NCBI GenBank assembly: GCA_963830175.1 | Contig: CAWHKV010000004.1 | Coordinates: forward strand, 124,001 to 188,000 | DNA length: 64,000 nt | Reading direction: 5' to 3' | DNA from: JBBRBB01 sp963830175 | GTDB lineage: Bacteria; Bacteroidota; Bacteroidia; Chitinophagales; Chitinophagaceae | Part shown: positions 55,404 through 64,000 of the stretch, in pieces | Layout: each line of letters opens with the position of its first letter | Numbering within the stretch: the stretch's first letter is position 1 | Made by a program: the position numbers and the translations under genes | Notes under the pieces: model-generated | Told to the model about the DNA's origin: nothing | Seen by the model: only the letters and a program-made list of their open reading frames with translations | The model's database searches: none

Positions 55404-56540
55404 ATGCTCAATATCGAATCTATCATAGACTTTTTAGCCCCGGTAAATCTCTACCAAATATCAAACGATGAAGGTTACAGGGATAACCAAATGGGGAAAC
55501 ACATTGCCTTAAACGATGAGTATTTTCCTGATATTGACCAGGCCGATATGGTGATTGTTGGATGCGGCGATAACAGAGGTGCCGCTCTATCCATCGAAAA
55601 CAATGACAGCCCTGATTTGATACGTTCTGAGTTTTACTCTTTATATCATTGGCACAATGAGGTTCGGGTAGCAGATATTGGAAATATTAAAACGGGCGCC
55701 ACTTTACAAGATACGTATGCGGCTTTAAAAGCTGTGGTAGAAGAACTTTTGCAGCACAACAAACGTGTTGTTATTCTAGGAGGCAGTCATGATATTACTA
55801 CTGCTCAGTATGGCAGCTATGCTAATATGGAAAAAATTATTGAAGCTGTTTGTGTTGACTCGCGTATTGACCTGAATATGGAAAGCAGGCTGCCTGCAGA
55901 TAATTTTTTGATGGAGATGCTGGCCGGCGATCCCAACTTTATCCGCAACTACAACCACCTGGGTTTTCAGAGTTATATGGTACACCCCACCATGCTGGAG
56001 ACAATTGATAAATTGCGTTTTGATTGCTATCGGGTTGGTCGGGTGAAAGAAAATATTGAAGACATGGAACCTGTAATTAGAAACTGTAATCTTTTTAGTT
56101 TCGACATATCCGCTATACAACACAGCCATGCACCTTGCAACATCACTACACCCAATGGCCTAACCGGCGAGGAAGCCTGCACGCTGATGCAATATGCCGG
56201 CATGAGCCCCAATGTAAGTAGCATTGGCATTTATGGTTACCTGCCCACGCTGGATCAACACCAACTTTCAGCGAAGCAAATCTCACACATGCTATGGTAT
56301 TTAATGGATGGAATTAATAAAGGCAAAGTGGAAGCAAACCTTGCCGATAGGGATAGCTTTTATGAGTTCAATATGGCATTTGCAGAAGTAGAAACGATTT
56401 TTTTACAAAGTAAAAAAACCGGCAGATGGTGGATGCAATTGCCCGATTTGAAATTTATCTCTTGCAGCCATAATGATTATATTGCTGCCTGTAAAAATGA
56501 CATTCCCGAGCGGTGGCTTAGAGCCGTTGAGAGAAGCTAG
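55404..56540 (+). CDS. Arginase/formimidoylglutamase family protein
   Basis: A 378-residue ureohydrolase-fold protein. The first metal motif G-G-S-H-D is present (VVILGGSHDITTAQYG). The second, normally D-A-H-x-D, reads V-D-S-R-I-D-L, and the third, S-x-D-x-D, reads S-F-D-I-S-A-I, so several metal ligands are replaced. Bacteroidota carry such formimidoylglutamase-like paralogues, whose activity is doubtful when these ligands are missing. A catalytic role should not be assumed. Confidence 0.78.
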   Translation: MLNIESIIDFLAPVNLYQISNDEGYRDNQMGKHIALNDEYFPDIDQADMVIVGCGDNRGAALSIENNDSPDLIRSEFYSLYHWHNEVRVADIGNIKTGATLQDTYAALKAVVEELLQHNKRVVILGGSHDITTAQYGSYANMEKIIEAVCVDSRIDLNMESRLPADNFLMEMLAGDPNFIRNYNHLGFQSYMVHPTMLETIDKLRFDCYRVGRVKENIEDMEPVIRNCNLFSFDISAIQHSHAPCNITTPNGLTGEEACTLMQYAGMSPNVSSIGIYGYLPTLDQHQLSAKQISHMLWYLMDGINKGKVEANLADRDSFYEFNMAFAEVETIFLQSKKTGRWWMQLPDLKFISCSHNDYIAACKNDIPERWLRAVERS

Positions 56541-56557
56541 ATAAAAACCCATTGATA

Positions 56558-57873
56558 ATGATGCAGCAATTCAAAACATCGCGTGTAGCAATATTTTATT
56601 TCGCATGGATGTTTCTTACATCTTGCAGCATCCAAAGCAAATTGCAAAAGTCAGCTAATAACGCCATACTATCAGATGGTGCATTAGCAAATGCGCACGT
56701 TGGCATTTCTATATTTGATCCTGCCAAAGGCAAATATTTATACGAGCACCAAGGCAATAAATATTTTGTACCGGCTAGCAATACCAAATTGTTTACCTGC
56801 TATGCAGCCATGAAGTACTTAGGCGATAGCCTTATTGGCGCCAAGTATCTTACGCACGATGATGGCATTTTTGTTTTGGCAACAGGTGATCCAACATTTC
56901 TGCATCCCGATTTTCAAAAACAACCCTTATATAAGTTACTTACTAACTCATCTGTTCAAAAGGTGCAAATTGCTACGCCTTTCAAGTCAAACCCATTAGG
57001 CAAAGGTTGGGCGTGGGATGATTACGAAGAAAGCTATATGGCGGAACGTGATCCGTTTCCCATGTTTGGTAATGTTGCAACTATCACGCTTTAAGAGCGA
57101 TACGTTTGCAACCGTACCAAGTTCTATTAAATCTTTATTGATAGGAAACATAGATCATACTAATTGGAAAGTGTCTCGGCAACTGGGAAGCCACTTTTAT
57201 ACGTTGGCTACCGATACCGGAAAAGCAATAAGTAAACGAGTTATTACGCTACCAATGGAACGCGGCCGTTTTGCAGCCAAATACCTTAGTGATACATTAC
57301 ACAAGAGTGGTAGAATCAGTTACGATGGACCTTGACCGTAAATCGCTTAAAAATTTATATTCTCAGCCCACCGATTCTTTGTTAAGCATTATGATGCATC
57401 GTAGTGATAACTTTTTCGCCGAGCAAACTCTGCTTATGGTGAGCGATGCAGTATTGGGAGAAATGAATGATACAAAAGTGATTGACAACCTACTAAACAC
57501 CATTTACAAAAGCGCCCCTCAGAAGCCGAAATGGGTTGATGGAAGTGGCTTGAGCAGATACAATCTATTTACCCCACAAGATTTTATTTGGTTGCTAAAT
57601 AGCATGAAAAATGACTTTGGCGTGGCGCGTATGAAAACAATATTGCCAACAGGTGGTGAGGGAACATTGAGTAGCTTATATAAAAATTACGCAGGCAGAA
57701 TATATGCGAAGACCGGCACACTTAGTAATCATGTAGCCTTAAGTGGTATGTTGCTCACAAAAAAAAATAAGACGTTATTCTTTTCTGTTTTAGTAAACGC
57801 CCATCAGGCAAACGCTCAAGATGTACGCAAGGCTATTGAAAAGTTTGTCACCGGCATTATTGATAAATATTAA
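56558..57873 (+). CDS. dacB: D-alanyl-D-alanine carboxypeptidase/endopeptidase (PBP4, DacB type), two frameshifts
   Basis: Three frames reconstruct a PBP4-type serine peptidase of about 440 residues with a lipoprotein-like signal (MFLTSCS). The S-x-x-K motif lies in A-S-N-T-K, S-x-N in HRSDNFFAEQ and K-T-G in YAKTGTLSN, so the active site is complete. Breaks fall near 57091, where one T restores ITLFKSDTFATVP, and between 57290 and 57335. The enzyme trims peptidoglycan stem peptides. The frameshifts are probably not biological, because all motifs and spacing are preserved. Confidence 0.82.
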
Positions 57874-57882
57874 AGATCGATC

Positions 57883-59736
57883 TTACTTATTAAACATCCT
57901 TTCCAAATAATCTTCTTTATACTCTAAGTAAGTGGGATGGCCGTTAGGAGTAATATTTGGTGTTGCGCACGTAAATAATTCTTCTACAAGGCTACTCATT
58001 TCGGCGTTACCTAAAACCTGTCCGGATTTTATGGATTGTTGTTTGGCCAGACACCTTATTAGGCGTTCTCTTTTACTAAACTTTATGTCAGTATTAAAAT
58101 GTTTGTATTGCTCCAGCAGCATTTCAATAGCCATCTTTTCATCACCACCTAATACATCGGCGGGGGTGCCTTGCACAACAAATGTATTGTTGCCAAAATG
58201 CTCAATCATATAACCTAGCACGCGCATGTCGGGCATTAGCTCATGCATAAGTGCCGTGTCGGATGCAGCCAATTCTATAGTTGCCGGAAAGAGACTTTTT
58301 TGCGTGATCATTTGCTTACCATGTACTGCCTGACTATAACGTTCATAAAGAATGCGTTCATGAGCCTGTTGTTGATGTATTAGCAAAAAGCCATCGGTAG
58401 TACTGGCAATAATATAGGAGGCATGTATCTGCGTTAACGAACTTTCAGTTAAAACCCTAATGCCTTGTTTAACGTTACCAAACATTCCTAAAGAGTCAAC
58501 CGGTTGCTCAATTACTTTTTCATAAGCAGGCGTTGCAACGGAAGTAGATGTTTCGTAAAAACTCTTCCACTGTTTCAATGAGCTGTTATCAGATGGTTCT
58601 ATTTTATGTGCCTGATTTTTTTGTGAAAAGGTTTTAAAAAGATTAGAAGTGGTAACGCTATCAAAAGTGCTTGCTACGGCAGGTTGGGTAACCGCATCTA
58701 AACTTTGTATGTCTGCATTTAAAGAAAAATCTAATGAAGGTGCAATACTGAATTGTGCCAGGGCATGTTTAACTGCCGCTTGTACAAATGCGTAAACAAT
58801 TTTCTCATCTTCAAACTTAATTTCTTGTTTGGTCGGGTGCACATTTATATCCAGCTGCGATGGATCAAGGTCAATAAACAGCACATACATAGGAAAACTA
58901 TCTTTCCCGATCATTTCATCAAAGGCGTTCATAACGGCATGGTTGAGATAGGCACTTTTTATGAAGCGATTATTCACAAAAAAATATTGATCGCCTCTGG
59001 TTTTTTTTGCAGTCTCGGGCTTACCTACAAAACCATAAACGTTCATATAATCAGTATCTTCTTTTACACTTACCAGTTTAGCATTGTAATGTGTACCTAA
59101 TATTTGAATGATACGTTGCTTAAGCGTACCCTGCTCTAAATGAAAAACCTGTTGTCCGTTGCTGGTGAGCGAAAAGAAAATGTGTGGAAATGCCATTGAT
59201 ACTCTAATGAACTCATCAACAATGTGGCGCATTTCTGCAGGGTTACTCTTCAAAAAATTTCGTCGCGCGGGAACATTGAAGAATAAATTTTTCATGCAAA
59301 TGCTAGTGCCATCTGTAGTAGCACAGGGCTCTTGCTTTACAACCAAACTATTTTCAATTGCTAAAAAAGTTCCAGCATCATCATCCGATCTTTTTGTTTT
59401 CAATTCTACCTGGGCTACGGCGGCAATAGATGCTAATGCCTCGCCTCTAAACCCCATTGTTTTAATTCGAAACAGGTCTTCAATATTTGAAATTTTACTG
59501 GTTGCATGGCGCTCAAAACTCATTCTTGCATCGGTTTCACTCATGCCCTTTCCATTGTCAACCACCTGTATTAGGTTTTTGCCGGCATCAGTTACAATCA
59601 ACCTAATTTCAGTTGCTCCAGCATCTACTGCATTTTCAAGTAATTCTTTTACAGCGCTGGCAGGGCGTTGTATCACTTCACCGGCGGCTATTTGATTTGC
59701 AATATTTTCTGGTAACAGTTGTATAATATCCGGCAC
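57883..59736 (-). CDS. mutL: DNA mismatch repair protein MutL
   Basis: A complete 617-residue MutL beginning with a GTG (MPDIIQLLPENIANQIAAGEV). The N-terminal GHKL ATPase shows E-N-A-V-D-A-G, D-N-G-K-G-M and GFRGEALASI. A variable linker (about 335-410) leads to the C-terminal dimerisation/endonuclease-like domain (430-617). The nuclease metal motif D-Q-H-A-x2-E-x4-E reads Q-Q-Q-A-H-E-R-I-L-Y-E, so the first aspartate is absent. The tail still ends in a CPHGRP-like ITPNGHPTYLEY region. It is convergent with dacB, 10 bases apart. Confidence 0.95.
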   Translation of the reverse strand: MPDIIQLLPENIANQIAAGEVIQRPASAVKELLENAVDAGATEIRLIVTDAGKNLIQVVDNGKGMSETDARMSFERHATSKISNIEDLFRIKTMGFRGEALASIAAVAQVELKTKRSDDDAGTFLAIENSLVVKQEPCATTDGTSICMKNLFFNVPARRNFLKSNPAEMRHIVDEFIRVSMAFPHIFFSLTSNGQQVFHLEQGTLKQRIIQILGTHYNAKLVSVKEDTDYMNVYGFVGKPETAKKTRGDQYFFVNNRFIKSAYLNHAVMNAFDEMIGKDSFPMYVLFIDLDPSQLDINVHPTKQEIKFEDEKIVYAFVQAAVKHALAQFSIAPSLDFSLNADIQSLDAVTQPAVASTFDSVTTSNLFKTFSQKNQAHKIEPSDNSSLKQWKSFYETSTSVATPAYEKVIEQPVDSLGMFGNVKQGIRVLTESSLTQIHASYIIASTTDGFLLIHQQQAHERILYERYSQAVHGKQMITQKSLFPATIELAASDTALMHELMPDMRVLGYMIEHFGNNTFVVQGTPADVLGGDEKMAIEMLLEQYKHFNTDIKFSKRERLIRCLAKQQSIKSGQVLGNAEMSSLVEELFTCATPNITPNGHPTYLEYKEDYLERMFNK

Positions 59737-59805
59737 GACTTCTTCGTTTAATTCACGTGTAAAAATAGTATTCCGAAGGCAAAGAAATTTTTTGCTTAGT
59801 AGTTA

Positions 59806-60447
59806 ATGACTGTTAGTTTAACATCCTTATCCAATCTTTATGAAAAATCTGTTATCATTTTAACAGCTATTGTGCTGGTTACCTCCTCCTGTCAAAAAGG
59901 GCTTGATACCTTACCTGGTCTTGTTATAACTCCCAAAGTTGAAACAACTCTTAATCAATTTGTTGAATACAACATATTGAAAGGGCAACAGTATTGTGAT
60001 AAAAGCATGATGACCAAAGTAGAGTATGAAACCTTGAAGTTTGTAGTGATCTTTGATAGTAGCGCTATTTATCAAACAGTTGACCCTGCAAACCAGGCAG
60101 ACATAAATAAGCTGTATGGCTTTGCTGATAATAATGCTCAGCACCACGACTTTAGCGCCCGATTTGGATGGAACTGGAATATAAAAGATGGACTTTGCCT
60201 GTATGCTTACACGTATAACAATGGCGTACGCAGTTCAAAACTATTAAGCATTGTTTCGTTACAAGAAGCACATGAGTGTGCAATAAAAGTTACACCGGAG
60301 AGCTACATTTTTTCGCTTGATGCAATGACATTTTCTATGCCGCGCACTAGTACTACAGCAAAAGGCAGTGGTTATAAATTGTTCCCTTATTTTGGCGGTG
60401 ATGAAGTGGCGCCACACCATATTAAAATTCGCATTAAAGAAATGTGA
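59806..60447 (+). CDS. Hypothetical lipoprotein
   Basis: A 213-residue protein with an N-terminal signal ending V-T-S-S-C (Cys about residue 29), so it is a likely lipoprotein. The body contains aromatic strands (F-G-W-N-W-N, LCLYAYTYNNGVRSS) but no domain I recognise. It lies between mutL (divergent, 69 bases) and a terminator, and is an independent unit. Function unknown. Confidence 0.65.
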   Translation: MTVSLTSLSNLYEKSVIILTAIVLVTSSCQKGLDTLPGLVITPKVETTLNQFVEYNILKGQQYCDKSMMTKVEYETLKFVVIFDSSAIYQTVDPANQADINKLYGFADNNAQHHDFSARFGWNWNIKDGLCLYAYTYNNGVRSSKLLSIVSLQEAHECAIKVTPESYIFSLDAMTFSMPRTSTTAKGSGYKLFPYFGGDEVAPHHIKIRIKEM

Positions 60448-60467
60448 TTTGAAAACAGAAATGATTG

Positions 60468-60500
60468 CAAAGGAGGCCGAAATGCCTCCTTTGTTGTTTT
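60468..60500 (+). terminator. Intrinsic terminator after the 59806-60447 lipoprotein gene
   Basis: CAAAGGAGGC and GCCTCCTTTG form a perfect 10-base-pair stem with a six-base loop, followed by TTGTTTT. Confidence 0.88.
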
Positions 60501-60626
60501 ATTTACCAGCCAACTAAAATAAGATCTATACTATTAAAGGTTTTGTAAATAACATTTACAAAAGGCTACCAGGCGTTACTGCGCTTCGTTTTGTTTTATA
60601 TTGTGCTTATCATCTCAAACACAGCT

Positions 60627-63547
60627 ATGAAGACCTTTTTAATTGTATTTGCTTCAATTTTTATTTTCTTAAATGCGCCTTTGGCTCAATATAAAAGCAA
60701 GCTTACTGCAGAAGCTTGGGCTGACAGCGTGCTGAATTCTTTAAGCAAAGAACAAAAGATTGCACAATTGATGATCATAAGAGCCCATAGCAATTTGGGA
60801 GAAAACACATTAACGAGGTAACCAATCTTATTAAAACTTATAACGTTGGAGGGTTGTGTTTTTTTCAGGGTGGACCGGTACGGCAGGCCAATCTTACAAA
60901 CTACTACCAGGGTATTGCAAAAACGCCGTTGCTTATAAGTATTGATGGTGAGTGGGGTTTAGGTATGCGTTTGGATTCTGTCATTAATTTTCCTAGACAA
61001 CTTATGATTGGTGCGGTACCAGATGCACAACTGGTGTACGAATTTGGAAGAGCGGTTGGCGAGCAATGTAAGCGTTTGGGCATCCATATGAATTATGCAC
61101 CGGTGATAGATGTAAATAACAACCCAAACAACCCGGTTATAAACGATAGAAGTTTTGGGGAAGACAAATACAAGGTGGCTTTATTTGGAACGCAATATAT
61201 GAAAGGAATGCAGGATGTTGGAGTGATTGCTTGTGCCAAACACTTTCCCGGTCATGGTGATGTAAGTGTTGATTCTCATTACGACCTACCGGTTATTAAT
61301 AAAACCCGCACCCAGCTTGATTCATTTGAGCTATATCCCTTCAGGCAGTTGATTAAAGAAGATGTGGGTGCTATTATGGTAGCGCATTTAGCTATACCTG
61401 CAATAGACAGTCGCGACAACCGACCAACCTCATTATCAAAAAGCAATGTTACAGAACTACTAAAAAACGAACTAGGTTTTAAAGGCCTTATAGTTACTGA
61501 TGGATTAGAAATGAAGGGTGTTACCAAATTTTTCCCTGATGGCCAAGCATCGGTAGAAGCATTAATTGCAGGTAATGATCTGCTATGTTTACCGGGAGAT
61601 GTGAAAGGAAGTATTAAACAAATATTAGTAGCCATTCAAAAAAATCAATTGCAATGGAGCGACATTGATGCAAGGGTGAAAAAAGTATTAGTGGCTAAGT
61701 ATAATGCAGGCTTAAATCAAGCTAAGACTATTGACACCTATAATTTGGTTGCCGACCTTAATAAGTATACAACAAACATAAATACTGAGCTAGCTTCAAA
61801 TGCCATAACTATTGTTCGCAATAAAACTGATATTTTCTTTCCATTAGACAAGAAGAAAAAGGTAGCATTTGTGGGCATCGGACTAAGTTTTAATAAGTTA
61901 AATGCTTTTTCCACCAGGCTAAAGCAAGATTATAATGCAGACATATACCCTTTCAATTATCAGCAAGATCTTGGGTCAGTTGCTATGATGGTTGCTACAT
62001 TAAAGGATAAGTATGATGCTGTAATTATTGGCATTCATAATTACAGTCGGGTACCGGTTAAAAACTTTGGCATCAGTTATTCTTCTATAGATTTTGTACA
62101 AAAGATAAGCGAGCAAATACCCTCTGCAACCTTTGTTTTTGGCAACCCCTATAGCATACAAAACATAGATAACATACCAAACCTAGTTGCTGCCTACGAA
62201 GACAATGATGTTATACAAAATAAAGCAGCAGACTTGTTGCTAGGTAAATTTGCAGCCAAAGGAACTTTGCCAGTAACAGTAAGTGATAGCTTAACCTTTG
62301 GCACCTCCAATACTTACAATAATTATTTCCCAATCGCTGTGCCGGAAGAAGTAGGCTTAAGTAGCGAAAAATTAAATGCTATAGATGCAATAGCAGCAGA
62401 TGCTATTAAGCAAAAAGCTACGCCAGGTTGTGTGGTACTAGTGGCTAAAAATGGCAAGGTTGCTTTTTATAAATCTTATGGTTATACTAACTATGACAAT
62501 ACAGAACCTCTTAAAAAAGAAACCATTTACGATCTGGCATCGGTAACAAAAATTTCCGCAACAACCGTATCTATAATGAAGTTGTATGAGGAAGGCAAAG
62601 TAGACTTGACCAAAACCTTGGGTGATTATATCCCATGGGTAAAAGGCACAGATAAAGCATACTTAACTATAGAAAATATATTATTGCATCAGGCCGGACT
62701 TATTGCATACATACCGTTTTATACCAAAACTTTAGATGCAACCGGTAAGCCATTATCTCTATATTATTCTAATCAAAAAGACTCAGCTCACGCTATCAAA
62801 GTAGCGGAAAATTTATACCTGCGAAATGATTATAGAGATAGTTTATATCAGACCATTCTAGCAAGCAAATTAAGTGCGCCTAACAACTACATTTATAGTG
62901 ACAACGATTTTATTTTTTTAGCGAAAGTAGTAGAAGCCGTAACCAACAAACCATTGGATGAATATGCTCACGAAACTTTTTATGCTCCACTAAATATGGT
63001 TACCACATCCTTTAAACCATTAGAGCATTTTCCGGTGGATCAAATAGCACCAACGGAAAAGGAAAAATCATTCAGACAACAACAATTGCGTGGCGATGTA
63101 CACGACCCCGGCGCGGCTATGTTTGGTGGTGTGGCTGGCCATGCAGGGCTGTTTAGCAATGCATACGATCTGGCGCAGCTTTATCAAATGCTTTTGAATA
63201 ACGGCGAGCTAAATGGTGTTAGATATTTAAAGAAAGAAACGATCGATTACTTTACCGATTACCATAGTAATATTAGCAGACGCGGCCTTGGTTTTGATAA
63301 GCCTGAAAAAGATAACGCAACTCGAAAATCACCTTATCCTACATTAAGTGCTTCGCCGAAAACATATGGCCATACAGGTTTTACTGGTACGTGTGTTTGG
63401 GTTGATCCGGTGTATGATCTGATTTATATTTTCCTATCTAACCGCGTAGCGCCTAATGGAAGTGATGCCAATAAATTATTGCAAATTAATACGCGCTCTA
63501 ATATTCACGAAGCCATTTATGATGCAATAATTGATCGTAAAAAATAA
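60627..63547 (+). CDS. GH3 beta-N-acetylhexosaminidase fused to a beta-lactamase-fold domain, one frameshift
   Basis: About 970 residues once a single A-run indel near 60803 is corrected. It starts with a signal peptide (MKTFLIVFASIFIFLNAPLAQ). Residues about 25-590 form a GH3 enzyme of the NagZ type with KHFPGHGDVSVDSHYDLP (the KH-PG-H-G motif) and the nucleophile Asp in LIVTDGLEMKGV. Residues about 600-970 form a serine beta-lactamase-fold domain with S-V-T-K (S-x-x-K), an IYSDND tyrosine loop and G-H-T-G-F-T-G. The product is exported and probably processes peptidoglycan, trimming GlcNAc while the second domain acts as an esterase or amidase. Such GH3-BLA fusions are a recognised Bacteroidota architecture. 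Confidence 0.88.
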
Positions 63548-63568
63548 GCGTCCATTTAAAGGTTTGCA

Positions 63569-64000
63569 CTAAAAATTAGCTGCAACAACTACAACATTTT
63601 TAAAAGATTTTTTACTTCCACTTAGGTTGAATATTTCTGTATAAACAACGTAAGCTCCCACTGGTACTTTGCGTTGCTTGTCGTCTAAACCATCCCAGCG
63701 AAATGAGCCGGTAAGAGCAAGGGTTGCATTTTTAGCAATAGATCTTACCGGTCTTCCGGCGGCATCAAAAATGGTAATGTTACCAACATAACCAAGGTCA
63801 GTCATCTGATAACCTATCAGTGTAAAGTCATCAAACCCATTATTATCTGGAGAAAAAGTTTTAGGCGTGATAGTTATTTGACCCTGTGGTTGCAAGTCAC
63901 TCCTAAACTGTGAGTTCTGATAACCCGGCGTACCAAAGCCGGCAGTAGATGCAGCCGATGTCCAATTATCTTGTAGTTGAGTAGGCTTATTATAATCTAT
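63569..64000 (-). CDS. C-terminal part of a surface protein (lamin-tail/gliding-motility-like), truncated by the window
   Basis: The frame is open to the right edge (at least 143 residues), so the gene starts outside the window. The visible part has a lamin-tail-like D-N-W-T-S-A ... GFGTPGYQNSQ stretch, then TPKTFSPDNNGFDDFTLIGY, I-F-D-A-A-G-R-P-V-R and P-V-G-A-Y-V-V-Y-T-E. This is the CHU_C/FlgD-Ig-like tail of Bacteroidota secreted proteins. The C-terminus resembles a gliding-motility or T9SS-associated ending. A short apparent start at 63895 is a TTG inside the frame and is not the real start. Confidence 0.75.
   Translation of the reverse strand: MDYNKPTQLQDNWTSAASTAGFGTPGYQNSQFRSDLQPQGQITITPKTFSPDNNGFDDFTLIGYQMTDLGYVGNITIFDAAGRPVRSIAKNATLALTGSFRWDGLDDKQRKVPVGAYVVYTEIFNLSGSKKSFKNVVVVAANF

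Noticed and set aside
1..64000. Insertion sequences or transposases
   Set aside because: No transposase motif was seen on either strand in the listed frames or gaps.

Overview
The window is a Bacteroidota chromosome segment, most like Chitinophagaceae or a close relative. The reasons are the low GC content, the ExbB-ExbD-ExbD-TonB operon, a transketolase split into two genes, promoters of the TTG-N19-21-TAnnTTTG type, a CzcA-CzcC fusion, a YaiO-family outer-membrane barrel, and a lamin-tail-like surface protein running off the right edge. Assignment below phylum is inference.

Layout. 1-11,953 is ordinary chromosome: DUF1810, SDR oxidoreductase, SIMPL protein, bestrophin-like channel, RmuC, UbiX, the exbB-exbD-exbD-tonB operon and mnmE. 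About 11,954-39,200 is a mobile island whose left end abuts the 3' end of mnmE and whose right end lies before the terminator of a tRNA-Asn gene. Its left part (excisionase-like protein, tyrosine integrase, unknown protein, two HTH proteins, VirE_N/DUF3987 protein) resembles the core of NBU-type mobilizable elements, but I see no relaxase or transfer gene. Next comes a defence block: an XRE controller with a fused restriction-methylation-specificity enzyme, then a tight operon encoding a long prokaryotic Argonaute with a dead PIWI centre, a HEPN protein and a GIY-YIG nuclease. The metal block follows: DUF6660, a CzcA-CzcC fusion, CzcB, a Fur-type regulator, a copper-binding bundle protein, a polytopic transporter and a P1B ATPase. 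Two related long inverted repeats bracket this metal block. A GC-richer, ORF-poor 1 kb stretch, a hypothetical gene and a broken nuclease gene close the island.

39,250-64,000 is chromosome again: tRNA-Asn, a Rieske gene and hflX (both with many indels), an outer-membrane protein, then an envelope/exopolysaccharide locus (Hpt, two REC proteins, LysM-like/HEAT protein, processive GT2, LtaS-like enzyme, YaiO barrel), transaldolase and split transketolase, DgkA, an arginase-family protein, PBP4-type carboxypeptidase, MutL, and a GH3/beta-lactamase-fold fusion.

The most exciting content is the Argonaute-HEPN-GIY-YIG operon at 22,459-25,613. Its guide-binding MID pocket is intact and its slicer residues are lost, and two candidate effector nucleases are encoded directly behind it. 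I do not recognise a described system with this composition. Many chromosomal genes carry single-base frameshifts, often in homopolymers, while the large island genes are intact. Part of this may be sequencing or assembly error.
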